DNA of 6,199 nucleotides from Bryobacterales bacterium (GTDB lineage Bacteria; Acidobacteriota; Terriglobia; Bryobacterales; Bryobacteraceae): positions 532-6,730 of the forward strand of contig PKYZ01000839.1 of the NCBI GenBank assembly GCA_003132865.1, written 5' to 3'. Positions 1-5,573 of this stretch are shown here, piece after piece (the stretch's first letter is position 1; each line of letters begins with the position of its first letter). A model generated the notes under the pieces. The model saw only the letters and a program-made list of their open reading frames with translations, was not told the DNA's origin and did no database searches. The position numbers and the translations under genes were made by a program.

Positions 1-418
1 CGGTCTTGCCGGTGCGGTTCCCCGCCATGAACAGGCGCTCGCGGAAGGTGGCTCCGGCCGCCAGAAACTCCATGTGCCGCGGGTACAACTCCCGGCGATA
101 CGGGCCTTCGTCCGGAAACATGGTGCGCAACTTGCTCCCCGTTCTGGCAGCGATCTCCGCAGCCACCATTCCCGCCGGAAACTCTCCCATGGGGCGCGTC
201 TGTCCGGACAATCGCATGGCTGCGGCATCGAAGGCCTGGCGATACCGGCCAACCGCCGGATCGCGATCGGCCAGGGAATCCCCACCTTCAAGTTGGCGGA
301 GGTCCCCATCGCTCAGGGACGCGAGCGCCGCCCTGCGGACCTGCTGGAGCTGGCCCTCGGTACGGGCTTCCCAGACCTTCTCCACCCTTCGCAATCGGTT
401 ATGCAGCGCGGCGCTCAT
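1..418 (-). CDS. Phage terminase large subunit, N-terminal part (runs off the window)
   Basis: This would be the ATPase motor that packages phage DNA into proheads. I translated it by hand on the minus strand from ATG at 418-416; it stays open for 139 codons to the window edge. Residues 131-139 read MAGNRTGKT, a Walker A box (A132, then G137-K138-T139) in the wording typical of large terminases. It is preceded by a YPRHMEFLAAGATFRERLF stretch, which commonly leads into that box in this family. The first 110 or so residues are charged and helical. The Walker B box and the nuclease domain lie outside the window. The start codon lies inside the last codons of the upstream DUF5681 gene, giving a 20-base overlap that suggests translational coupling and a small/large terminase operon. 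The family call is confident; the exact start is likely but not proven. Confidence 0.92.
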   Translation of the reverse strand, partial: MSAALHNRLRRVEKVWEARTEGQLQQVRRAALASLSDGDLRQLEGGDSLADRDPAVGRYRQAFDAAAMRLSGQTRPMGEFPAGMVAAEIAARTGSKLRTMFPDEGPYRRELYPRHMEFLAAGATFRERLFMAGNRTGKT

Positions 419-857
419 CGGATTGTTCCTTCTCTTTCACCTTGTTCGCCAGCTCCTCAATGCTATTTGCAAGGTCATGCGTCTCGATCGACTTACGCCC
501 GAACTCCAGGACTTTGGTTACGTGCTCGGCCTGACCCGTGTCGATGTCGCCTTTCGCCAGTGCCTGGAGGACAATCTGAAACGCGGCTTGGACGTCGCCG
601 GCGGCATGGATCTCCGGCAAGTCCAGCTTCAGCCGCCTTTCCCGGCGCGGCGGATAAAACCTGTCCATGCATAGTTTCATGGCAAAATGGTCCCCCGCCT
701 TGGCCATCTCGATCGCCTGGCGCGTAATCGCTTCTCCTTCACCCTCCATGAGCTCCTCACAGGCCAGGGTGACCTTGTTCCGGCTGCCGTCTGGCCGGCC
801 CTTACTGGAGCGGTTGCCGACTGCGAACGGCCTGCCGCGCTTACCAGTTGTATCCAT
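399..857 (-). CDS. DUF5681-type protein, putative terminase small subunit
   Basis: This 152-residue protein is probably the DNA-recognition partner of the large terminase. Its N-terminus reads GKRGRPFAVGNRSSKGRPDG followed by SRNK (about residues 5-28), the Gly/Arg/Pro-rich start of DUF5681 proteins, which are often found just upstream of phage terminases. Residues 43-70 (GDHFAMKLCMDRFYPPR region) also fit that family. The tail is a charged helix rich in Glu and Lys. I chose the ATG at 857 because AGAGGT lies about seven bases upstream and the DUF5681 signature begins at once. A longer frame reaches 962, but its extra 35 residues look unrelated. The gene overlaps the large terminase start by 20 bases. 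The small-subunit role is inferred from family and position; DUF5681 itself has no proven role that I can cite. Confidence 0.85.
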   Translation of the reverse strand: MDTTGKRGRPFAVGNRSSKGRPDGSRNKVTLACEELMEGEGEAITRQAIEMAKAGDHFAMKLCMDRFYPPRRERRLKLDLPEIHAAGDVQAAFQIVLQALAKGDIDTGQAEHVTKVLEFGRKSIETHDLANSIEELANKVKEKEQSDERRAA

Positions 858-1134
858 GGAGTACCTCTGTGGGGACGAATTGGGCGCGATGGCCCCAGAC
901 AGCGCGGTCAGCCCGACTCGTCCCGGAGTGTCCGGGAGCCGACCGACGAGATTTGAAATCAATCATACAACCCTACGTTAGCCGGTGAAACGGTTCGCAA
1001 AGAAGGGAGAAGCCAGGGAGTTTGGGGAGTTTTATCCGCTGTTCCCAGGGGCGTCCGGCAAGAGACGGCAAACTGTTTATAATCAATCGCTTACGCGTAT
1101 GAAAGAGAGCTGTACGTCAATGCCGTCCAGAGAG
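858..1134. other. Gap upstream of the terminase genes, no gene seen
   Basis: This 277-base stretch separates the 211-residue gene from the terminase pair. Overlapping frames are shadows with no recognisable content. It holds a 7-bp hairpin (921-937) and an AT-rich island around 1076-1104 with an exact TATAAT on the plus strand (1078-1083) and TATAAA on the minus strand (1076-1081). Neither has a convincing -35 box at 16-18 bases, although TTTCAT lies 17 bases upstream of the minus-strand box. An 8-bp palindrome, TACGCGTA, sits at 1092-1099. A late-gene promoter and operator here would make sense, but the sequence alone does not establish it. Confidence 0.4.
921..937. repeat. Short perfect hairpin in the terminase leader
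   Basis: TCCCGGA and TCCGGGA form a 7-bp perfect stem around a GTG loop. It lies 64-80 bases upstream of the DUF5681 start. No T-run follows on either strand, so it is not an ordinary intrinsic terminator. It could be a leader structure or chance in GC-rich DNA. Confidence 0.35.
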
Positions 1135-1770
1135 TTAATCGGGCAATTCGGAGGGCGATATTCCCAGCGCTTCGGCGAGTGCCTTCCGAGTCTCCTTCTG
1201 GAGCTTGTTGGTTTTGCCGGAGCGGTAGTCTCGCGGGGTGTTCCGGTCTGTGGAGGTTCCCGCCCGTTCGGCCCAGGCGTCATCGGAGGTAATGCCGGCT
1301 ACTTTCAGGAGCGGATCGAGTATCTGTTGCCTGCGCAACCCGCGCTGCGCCGGGGTCTCTTCGACCCGCTCGGCCACTGCCGCGTGTGCCATGGACTTCC
1401 AGTGCTCCGCACGGCGCAGCAGACGTTCCCGGAATTCAGCCAAGTCCAGCGCGGTGGGGGACTCGGACGTCGGGATGCGGGCCAGGCCGGCCCATTGGAT
1501 CAGGAATTCCAACGACTTCGGTACCAGGCCATCCAACGCTTGGGCCAACGTCAGGACGCCGGCGCGGTCGTGCACGGTGTGGAGCATCATTTCCGCGGAG
1601 CCATCGAACTGGGAGACGATATAATCTTCCGCCTCCCGCCTGCTGTGCCCAGCCGCATTGAACTGGTGCATTCCGGCGTCCAACACCGCGCGAGCCTTCA
1701 GATATGCCGGATCACTGACCTTGACCCGGCGCAACCGCTTTGTGCTTCGTCTTCTCTTAGCCTTAGCCAT
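1135..1770 (-). CDS. Unrecognised phage-region protein with HTH-like C-terminus
   Basis: I do not recognise this 211-residue protein as a named family. The N-terminus is very basic (MAKAKRRRSTKRLRRVKV), as in DNA- or RNA-binding proteins. The middle (about residues 25-150) is predicted helical, with one hydrophobic patch, ALDGLVPKSLEFLIQWAGLA. Residues 158-211 end in DYRSGKTNKLQKETRKALAE and ALGISPSELPD. That pattern resembles XRE-like helix-turn-helix segments: a short recognition-helix-like piece, then a helix leading to an 'LGI..SELP' tail. There are no signal peptide, membrane segments or catalytic motifs. I chose the ATG at 1770 because ACGAGG lies five bases upstream; a TTG 13 codons earlier (1809) is the alternative. 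It sits alone, upstream of the terminase genes on the same strand. A regulator of the packaging genes is possible but is inference only. Confidence 0.72.
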   Translation of the reverse strand: MAKAKRRRSTKRLRRVKVSDPAYLKARAVLDAGMHQFNAAGHSRREAEDYIVSQFDGSAEMMLHTVHDRAGVLTLAQALDGLVPKSLEFLIQWAGLARIPTSESPTALDLAEFRERLLRRAEHWKSMAHAAVAERVEETPAQRGLRRQQILDPLLKVAGITSDDAWAERAGTSTDRNTPRDYRSGKTNKLQKETRKALAEALGISPSELPD

Positions 1771-2145
1771 CGCGGCCTCGTCTCTCACTAACCTAGCGCT
1801 CCACAGCAACCCAACCGGGCCCAGAATGGCTTCGATCCTGGGGAGGGCCTCACTTCAGATTAAACAATCTTGGTCTGGAGCGTTTCGGGGACCGGTTTTG
1901 TTATGGATCCCGGAAAATGGCGGGTCCAGGTCGACCGGCAAAAACGGGATACGAAAAACGTGACCGTCGATCTGGGTGAAGCCGTCAAGCGCCCGTTGGC
2001 TGGACGGTGTCGCAGTGCTGCGACTCGGCGCGACGCGCGGCCCAAATAGTTCTACGCTGCGGCGTAGCATGACTCTAACCGGGGCGGCCCGCAAAAATTG
2101 GCGCCGTCGCCTCAAGACTGCCCGCACGTCCCGCACGATATGCGC
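1771..2145. other. Gene-poor gap between divergent units
   Basis: This 375-base gap divides the minus-strand 211-residue gene from the plus-strand TA locus. A TTTAAT hexamer on the minus strand (1859-1864) inside a small inverted repeat (AGATT-AAAC-AATCT) could be a -10 box for the 211-residue gene, but its -35 box is poor. A 48-codon plus-strand frame at 1903-2049 begins MDPGKWRVQVDRQKRDTKN, lacks a well-placed ribosome binding site and matches nothing I know. The minus-strand frames here are Arg-rich shadows. I see no confident gene. Confidence 0.4.
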
Positions 2146-2174
2146 TTGACGGAATAGTTATTATAGTGCATAAT
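2146..2174 (+). promoter_or_regulatory. Sigma-70-type promoter of the HigBA-like locus
   Basis: TTGACG (2146-2151), a 17-base spacer and CATAAT (2169-2174) match a housekeeping promoter with five of six consensus bases in each box and ideal spacing. Transcription would begin near 2181, just before the toxin remnant, and run into the antitoxin. This is the best promoter match I found in the window. It points to the antitoxin still being expressed even though the toxin frame is broken. Confidence 0.7.
2160..2174. promoter_or_regulatory. Inverted repeat over the -10 box, possible antitoxin operator
   Basis: ATTAT and ATAAT flank AGTGC, and the right arm coincides with the -10 box. HigA-type antitoxins usually repress their own operon by binding AT-rich palindromes over the promoter, so this is a natural candidate site. 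The arms are only 5 bp, so chance is possible. An ATCGAT palindrome follows directly (2173-2178). Confidence 0.4.
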
Positions 2175-2180
2175 CGATAG

Positions 2181-2478
2181 CTGGCCCACATCGAACTGCT
2201 GGAACAGTTCGGCCCGCAGCTTGGACGGCCGCGCGCGGATACCCTCAACGGCTCACGTCACCCAAATATGAAGGAATTAAGGTTTGACGCCGCCGACGGA
2301 TGCCTGGCGTGTGGCCTTCGCTTTCGACCCAAACCGCAAGGCCATTCTTTGGGTAGCCGGAGACAAGTCGGGCGTTGGGGCAAAGAGGTTTTACCGCCAA
2401 TTACTCGACAAGGCCGATGCGCGCTTGGACGCGCATCTGGCAAAAGTGAAAAGGCAGAAGGAAAGGGAAAGGAAGTAA
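2181..2478 (+). pseudogene. HigB/Gp49-like toxin remnant: 5' end missing and frameshifted
   Basis: In its intact form this would be a RelE/HigB-fold mRNA-cleaving toxin. Reading from 2181 gives AHIELLEQFGPQLGRPRADT, then LNGSRHPNMKELRFDAADG to base 2300. The frame then fails. Skipping the single T at 2301 restores AWRVAFAFDPNRKAILWVAG and DKSGVGAKRFYRQLLDKAD in the next frame, ending at TAA 2476-2478. The joined peptide follows the HigB/Gp49-like pattern closely: 'NGSRHPNMKELRF', then 'WRVAFAFDP.RKA', then 'GDKSG..KRFY'. The first 30-40 residues usual for the family are also absent. A TAG (2178-2180) sits immediately before the homologous stretch, and the promoter lies directly upstream. The locus therefore has two lesions: a 5' deletion and a +1 insertion. 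A short frame from TTG at 2284 could still make the 64-residue C-terminal half. A sequencing error could explain the T but not the missing 5' end. Confidence 0.82.
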
Positions 2479-2484
2479 CTGGCC

Positions 2485-2844
2485 ATGACCAACCTCGAAC
2501 GCATCCGGAAGCAACTCAGCCCTGCCCGTCGCCAGAAGGTGGCGGCCCGCGCGGCCCAACTCATCGCCGAGGAAATGACCTTGCAGGAACTCCGGCGCGC
2601 GCGCCAGCTCACGCAGGTACGCATGGCCAAAGCTCTCGGGATCGGCCAGGACGGCATTTCCAAACTCGAAAAGCGGAGCGACCTTCTGCTTTCGACTCTG
2701 CGGAAGACCGTCGAGGCGATGGGCGGAAGCCTGTCTCTGGTAGCTGAATTTCCCGACCGCGATCCGGTGGTCCTGTCCGGCATTTCCGGAGTCGAATCGG
2801 GCACCAGGCCCACAGGCCGGAAGCACGTTCGCGTTCACGCTTAG
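2485..2844 (+). CDS. HigA-like XRE-family antitoxin
   Basis: This 119-residue protein would neutralise a HigB-type toxin and repress the operon. The N-terminal helix region (LSPARRQKVAARAAQLIAEE, residues 11-30) is followed by a Cro/C1-type helix-turn-helix at about 36-72: LTQVRMAKALGI, GQDGISKLEKRSD, then LLLSTLRKTVEAMGGSLSL. The segment EFPDRDPVVLSGI (88-100) is the usual ending of this antitoxin group; the remaining 19 residues are basic and variable. The ATG at 2485 lies six bases after the toxin stop and has GGAAG nine bases upstream, so the pair was a toxin-first operon as in other HigBA loci. The frame is intact although the partner toxin is broken. It could now act as a stand-alone repressor or neutralise a related toxin elsewhere. 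That is inference. Confidence 0.9.
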   Translation: MTNLERIRKQLSPARRQKVAARAAQLIAEEMTLQELRRARQLTQVRMAKALGIGQDGISKLEKRSDLLLSTLRKTVEAMGGSLSLVAEFPDRDPVVLSGISGVESGTRPTGRKHVRVHA

Positions 2845-3076
2845 CCGCGGAAACTCGCCTACGACTCAAGCGGGGAAGGCTCCATTGCCCACCGTGGCCG
2901 GCCGCGCTCCTGGCTTGTTGCAGCAAGCCGCGAGTCTGAAGGAAAACTCTGACCGGCTCAAAGAGAAGCATGATGCTCGCGCCCCGATGCGAGGAGTTCG
3001 CCGGCTCCCCTGTGAATGTCGTTTCCATGGATGCACTGTCGTGTATTCACGATTGGATCGGGCCCAGCGTGCGGCG

Positions 3077-3115
3077 CTACGGGGAAAACTAAGAGCCAAG
3101 CCATGACCTCCGTAG
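3077..3115. repeat. Inverted repeat 1 of the structured region
   Basis: CTACGG (3077-3082) pairs with CCGTAG (3110-3115) around a 27-base loop. This is the first of a closely spaced series of stems. On its own it is weak. Confidence 0.3.
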
Positions 3116-3127
3116 TCCCGTTTGGAT

Positions 3128-3173
3128 TGCAAGCCGCCATGACCGCAAACGAGAGGGCCGGGCGCGGCTTGCA
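3128..3173. repeat. Inverted repeat 2, perfect 10-bp stem
   Basis: TGCAAGCCGC (3128-3137) and GCGGCTTGCA (3164-3173) are perfect complements separated by 26 bases. A 10-bp exact stem at this distance is unlikely to be chance alone, though high GC helps. There is no adjacent T-run. Confidence 0.5.
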
Positions 3174-3215
3174 TGGCAGTGCGGGCGGCAGTGAAGGCGC
3201 GTTGGAAGAGGGGGT

Positions 3216-3250
3216 GTGGGGGAGAAACCTTGAGAAGGTTTCGCTCCCAC
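3216..3250. repeat. Strong hairpin, 15 of 16 positions paired
   Basis: Positions 3216-3231 fold on 3235-3250 with only a GAG loop. GTGGG pairs with CCCAC, then come one G-T wobble, one G-C pair and one A-G mismatch, and finally an exact 8-bp GAAACCTT/AAGGTTTC stem next to the loop. Neither strand carries a T-run after the stem, so it is not a standard terminator. It may be an RNA element, a REP-like palindrome or the remains of a mobile hairpin repeat. Confidence 0.6.
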
Positions 3251-3330
3251 TGGCCCGGCCTAACCAAGCCTCCAGCGGCTGGCATCGACGACCCTTCTGT
3301 CCGCCCCGCAGCACCACCCGAGTCAGTCGA

Positions 3331-3358
3331 GTCTGCCGCCGGACCCAGCAGACTGGCG
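3331..3358 (+). other. Possible H-type pseudoknot
   Basis: GTCTGC (3331-3336) pairs with GCAGAC (3348-3353). The loop begins with CGCC (3337-3340), which can pair with GGCG (3355-3358) one base after the first stem. This is the geometry of an H-type pseudoknot with stems of 6 and 4 bp. It lies about 80 bases from the strong hairpin. It may still be coincidence in GC-rich DNA. Confidence 0.3.
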
Positions 3359-4067
3359 GGATTGCGCGGAGCCCGTGTCACACCAGCGTCTGGCACGACG
3401 GAGCAGACAAGGAAGGAACGGGCCACGCCCACCTGAGCACCCCCAAGACATTCCCGGCCAAACATGCTGCGGACAGCCAGGCACCGTCTGGGACTACCTC
3501 CGGAGTACCCCTACCCGGCTCGCGTTAAATTCGCGTTATTAGACGCGCCATACAGCAGTTTTCCTTCCCGAACGATGACTCCCCACCTCGCGTCCTCGCG
3601 CCTTTGCCCACTCATCCCCTTGCTCCGTTCCAGGTCGGCATGGTCTAATCCTCCCAGGCTCAGTCCTGTCAAGTTCCCGCCTTGGCTCCCAGCCCATACC
3701 TCTCACACCGGGATACATCTTACCCCCAGCACGACCGCGAATACAAGGTCGTCTTGTGTCCCTGCCTCCACTATTTTGATGGATGGTACGGCTTATCCAG
3801 CGCCTGGATCGACGGCATCGAATGGTGGCAGGCCTCTCGATGTTCCTTTTGGGAATCCTCATGGAGGCGGGCCAGCATTTCTCGCCCGGTCGCGGTGGAA
3901 CTCGGCGATGTCGTTGCCAACGGCGCCGGCGTCAGTTGCGGCACCGTGGCGGTCGCCGCGTCGAAGCACTGTCCGATACACCAAACCACCCATGTTTGCG
4001 ACCTCGTTGCGGTGGTTGCGGAAGGTGTGGTACCGGCAACCCGGCAGGAATGGCCCGCCAGTCCTGC

Positions 4068-4532
4068 TCACGGTTGGCGAACTGAGCTGCGCTCCAGGCA
4101 CCCGGTGAGAATGCTATAAAGCTCGATGTCGTCCATCATTCGGATTCCCCGCTGGGTACAGTACTGTGCGATGCGAGGATCCAACAGGTGCGAGTCACGC
4201 GTACAAAGCACGTCGGCCCTGCCAGCGATCGCCGTGTGCACAACTAAATCGTCGTCCGGATCATCCGGTACCACTCGATCAATGCTGGTCGTTTCCACAA
4301 TCTCCGCCACAGCGCCAAGATGGTTTACATACTCTTGAATCCGCTCTTCGCTCAGACCCCAGCGAGCCTGGATGCGAGGGTAGGCAAGAACGCGTGCCAC
4401 CTCTCCGAGAATGAAAGGTGAAACGATCAAGCGATGCGGTCCCTCAAGGACGCTTCGAAGCAACCGGCTGGCGAGCCCGTCGGCTTTCCAAGCAGCACGC
4501 ACAAGGATGTTACTGTCGAGGACGATGCGCAT
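4068..4532 (-). CDS. PIN-domain toxin, intact (COG1569/PIN_3-like)
   Basis: This 154-residue protein is a putative Mg-dependent ribonuclease toxin of a type II TA pair. The PIN acidic residues are all in place: D6 in MRIVLDSNILV, E44 in SPFILGEVARVL, the D93-D95 cluster in PDDPDDDLVVHTAIAG, and D113 in VLCTRDSHLL. The 'DPDDD..V..A....AD.L.T.D..LL' run is typical of the PIN group annotated as putative TA toxin component (PF13470/COG1569). The length fits the family and the C-terminus looks complete. Its ATG shares one base with the TGA of the upstream antitoxin gene (TGATG at 4534-4530), so the two are translationally coupled. It is the only toxin of the three in this window with no visible lesion. 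The RNA target cannot be read from the sequence. Confidence 0.9.
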   Translation of the reverse strand: MRIVLDSNILVRAAWKADGLASRLLRSVLEGPHRLIVSPFILGEVARVLAYPRIQARWGLSEERIQEYVNHLGAVAEIVETTSIDRVVPDDPDDDLVVHTAIAGRADVLCTRDSHLLDPRIAQYCTQRGIRMMDDIELYSILTGCLERSSVRQP

Positions 4533-4810
4533 CAGGACTGTCGATGACGGACGTGCCGGATCGCCTCATCGATCAAGGCGTCCATCTCTTCGTCCGGGAC
4601 ATGGCTGGCACTGGCGGCCAGGCTGTCCAGATCCCCGATCAGATCCTCAACGGCTCTTTTGCGGTCGGCCTCGCCTTCGGCGGGACAGTCAGGAAAGGCC
4701 ATGACCGTTACATGTTCCTCATCGGCCACTTTCCGACCGAGCAGACTCTCGACGGCGTTTCTTGCCGCCTTGCCCAGTTCGTTGGCCCGACGCACGGAAA
4801 TGGTCTGCAT
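4532..4810 (-). CDS. Antitoxin partner of the intact PIN toxin
   Basis: This is a 92-residue acidic protein encoded directly upstream of the PIN toxin and overlapping it by one base. The N-terminus MQTISVRRANELGKAARNAV could be the DNA-binding part. The second half is acidic and helical (EADRKRAVEDLIGDLDSLAA, then DEEMDALIDEAI), as expected for a toxin-wrapping tail. I chose ATG 4810 because TAGGAG lies five bases upstream. The frame also stays open back to GTG 4885, but that extra 25-residue piece looks like leftover coding sequence of the upstream VapC-like gene, which is in the same frame. I cannot assign a named antitoxin family; the role rests on gene order, size and overlap. A weak promoter could lie within the VapC tail (TTCAAT, 17 bases, TAAACT, minus strand). 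Confidence 0.8.
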   Translation of the reverse strand: MQTISVRRANELGKAARNAVESLLGRKVADEEHVTVMAFPDCPAEGEADRKRAVEDLIGDLDSLAASASHVPDEEMDALIDEAIRHVRHRQS

Positions 4811-4891
4811 GCCGACTCCTACCACTAGTTTACCAGTTCGGCTCGACCCATTGAACTCATATAAAGCGCAACGGTCCAGCCGCACCAGACA

Positions 4892-5215
4892 TCACGCCAG
4901 ATGCACGCTATCTGAGCCGCGGAGTGCAAAGGCATCGGCGATCTCAAGAGACCTCTCGACCCCTTCAGGCGCCAGGCCGACCCAGAGAAAACTGCTCCAC
5001 TCGTCCATCAGCCAACTCTTGGTCTCAGCAAGCTCGGCTGCGTCAATCGCGCCAAAAGCACACTTTCGCGCCGCAGTCGCCCTTACTTCGATGAGGCCCA
5101 GGGTCGAGCAACTCAGCAGATGATCCTGTTCGAAGAGACGATCAACCCAGGCACTTCCACGCTCTTCGAAGTACCGCTTCACCCAAGCGCTGGAATCCAG
5201 ATAGTAGAGCATCAT
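4892..5215 (-). CDS. VapC-like PIN toxin with premature stop
   Basis: This 107-residue PIN protein would be a VapC-type ribonuclease. D7 (YYLDSSAWVKRYFEE), E43 (STLGLIEVRATAARK) and D102 (LRGSDSVHLA) occupy three of the four PIN acidic positions. VapC proteins normally continue 30-40 residues past the D-x-VHLA motif with a strand ending in a fourth Asp, but here TGA (4894-4892) follows HLA at once. The same frame continues after the stop as CLVRLDRCALYEFNGSSRTG, which still faintly resembles the usual 'LRDR...YEF..SDR.L' ending, with Ser where the Asp is expected. This suggests a nonsense mutation and further decay, not a natural end. The gene starts at ATG 5215, overlapping the antitoxin stop by four bases (ATGA). 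Activity is doubtful. Confidence 0.82.
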   Translation of the reverse strand: MMLYYLDSSAWVKRYFEERGSAWVDRLFEQDHLLSCSTLGLIEVRATAARKCAFGAIDAAELAETKSWLMDEWSSFLWVGLAPEGVERSLEIADAFALRGSDSVHLA

Positions 5216-5481
5216 CGACGGTCGGCGATCAGCAGTTCAGAAGCCGGTATGCCGGGGCACTGAATCCGCTTGCGTCTGCGGAACGGCGGTGCATCCGCAG
5301 GGGGGACGCGAAACGCCGGCCGATCGGCCAATCGTTCTCTGACGACTTCGCGGGTCACCTTGGCCGTCATCGAACTAGCCGGTCGCGATCCTCTTGTGCT
5401 GATCAAACCCAGAATCTCCTGGGCCTCCTCTTCAGAGAGCTGATCCACCTGTTTGTGAAGTGATTCCTTAGCCGTGGGCAT
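5212..5481 (-). CDS. Antitoxin of the VapC-like toxin
   Basis: This 89-residue protein is encoded just upstream of the VapC-like gene with a 4-base ATGA overlap, the usual antitoxin-first order. The N-terminus MPTAKESLHKQVDQLSEEEA plus QEILGLI is a short amphipathic helix region. The C-terminal half, ERLADRPAFRVPPADAPPF through PGIPASELLIADRR, has the Pro-rich 'PAFR.P....PPF...IQ..GIPASELLIADRR' wording I associate with VapC-linked antitoxins of soil bacteria. ATG 5481 is chosen because GGGAGGA ends about six bases upstream, the best ribosome binding site in the window. An 11-codon extension to 5514 is possible but lacks such a site. The gene is intact although its toxin is truncated. Confidence 0.87.
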   Translation of the reverse strand: MPTAKESLHKQVDQLSEEEAQEILGLISTRGSRPASSMTAKVTREVVRERLADRPAFRVPPADAPPFRRRKRIQCPGIPASELLIADRR

Positions 5482-5573
5482 TTCAATCCTCCCGTCCGAG
5501 CCTATGCTTGACATCTCTATCCCTACATCTCCAGTTTCCTACAGCCCAACGGTCGCGCAACTGTCGTGTAAAC

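Larger units (their letters stand above)
2845..4067. other. Gene-free 1.2 kb stretch with structured DNA
   Basis: Several long frames cross this region on both strands, but none has a recognisable domain, a good ribosome binding site or convincing amino-acid composition; they are rich in Arg, Pro, Ser and Gly, as random GC-rich frames are. What stands out is secondary structure at about 3077-3358 (listed separately), a 9-base direct repeat GCCATGACC (3100-3108 and 3136-3144), and paired TCGCGTTA octamers at 3520-3527 and 3531-3538. A minus-strand 34-codon frame at 3511-3615 (MSGQRREDARWGVIVREGK...) has a protein-like look, but I cannot name it. The right half (3540-4067) may contain heavily decayed coding DNA; I could not identify a source gene. 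Confidence 0.45.

Noticed and set aside
1078..1083. Exact TATAAT on the plus strand
   Set aside because: No -35 box at 16-18 bases, and no plus-strand gene downstream for it to serve.
985..1791. 268-codon plus-strand frame opposite the 211-residue gene
   Set aside because: It is the antisense shadow of the minus-strand gene, which has the better start, composition and context.
1855..2136. 93-codon minus-strand Arg-rich frame
   Set aside because: No ribosome binding site, no domain, and typical shadow composition in a gap between divergent units.
2268..2747. 159-codon plus-strand frame beginning MKELRFDAADG
   Set aside because: Only its first 11 codons are toxin sequence; beyond base 2300 it is the wrong frame of the toxin remnant and then of the antitoxin.
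3016..3528. 170-codon plus-strand frame and the 199-codon minus-strand frame opposite it (2866-3465)
   Set aside because: No domain, no good ribosome binding site, and composition of random GC-rich frames; they cross the stem-loops at 3077-3358.
3464..4119. Overlapping plus-strand frames of 214 and 145 codons
   Set aside because: Pro/Ser/Arg-rich or Cys/Trp-rich wording with no recognisable motif. A faint likeness of the minus strand at 3859-4050 to FG-GAP-type repeats (YHTFRNHRNE) was too weak to claim.
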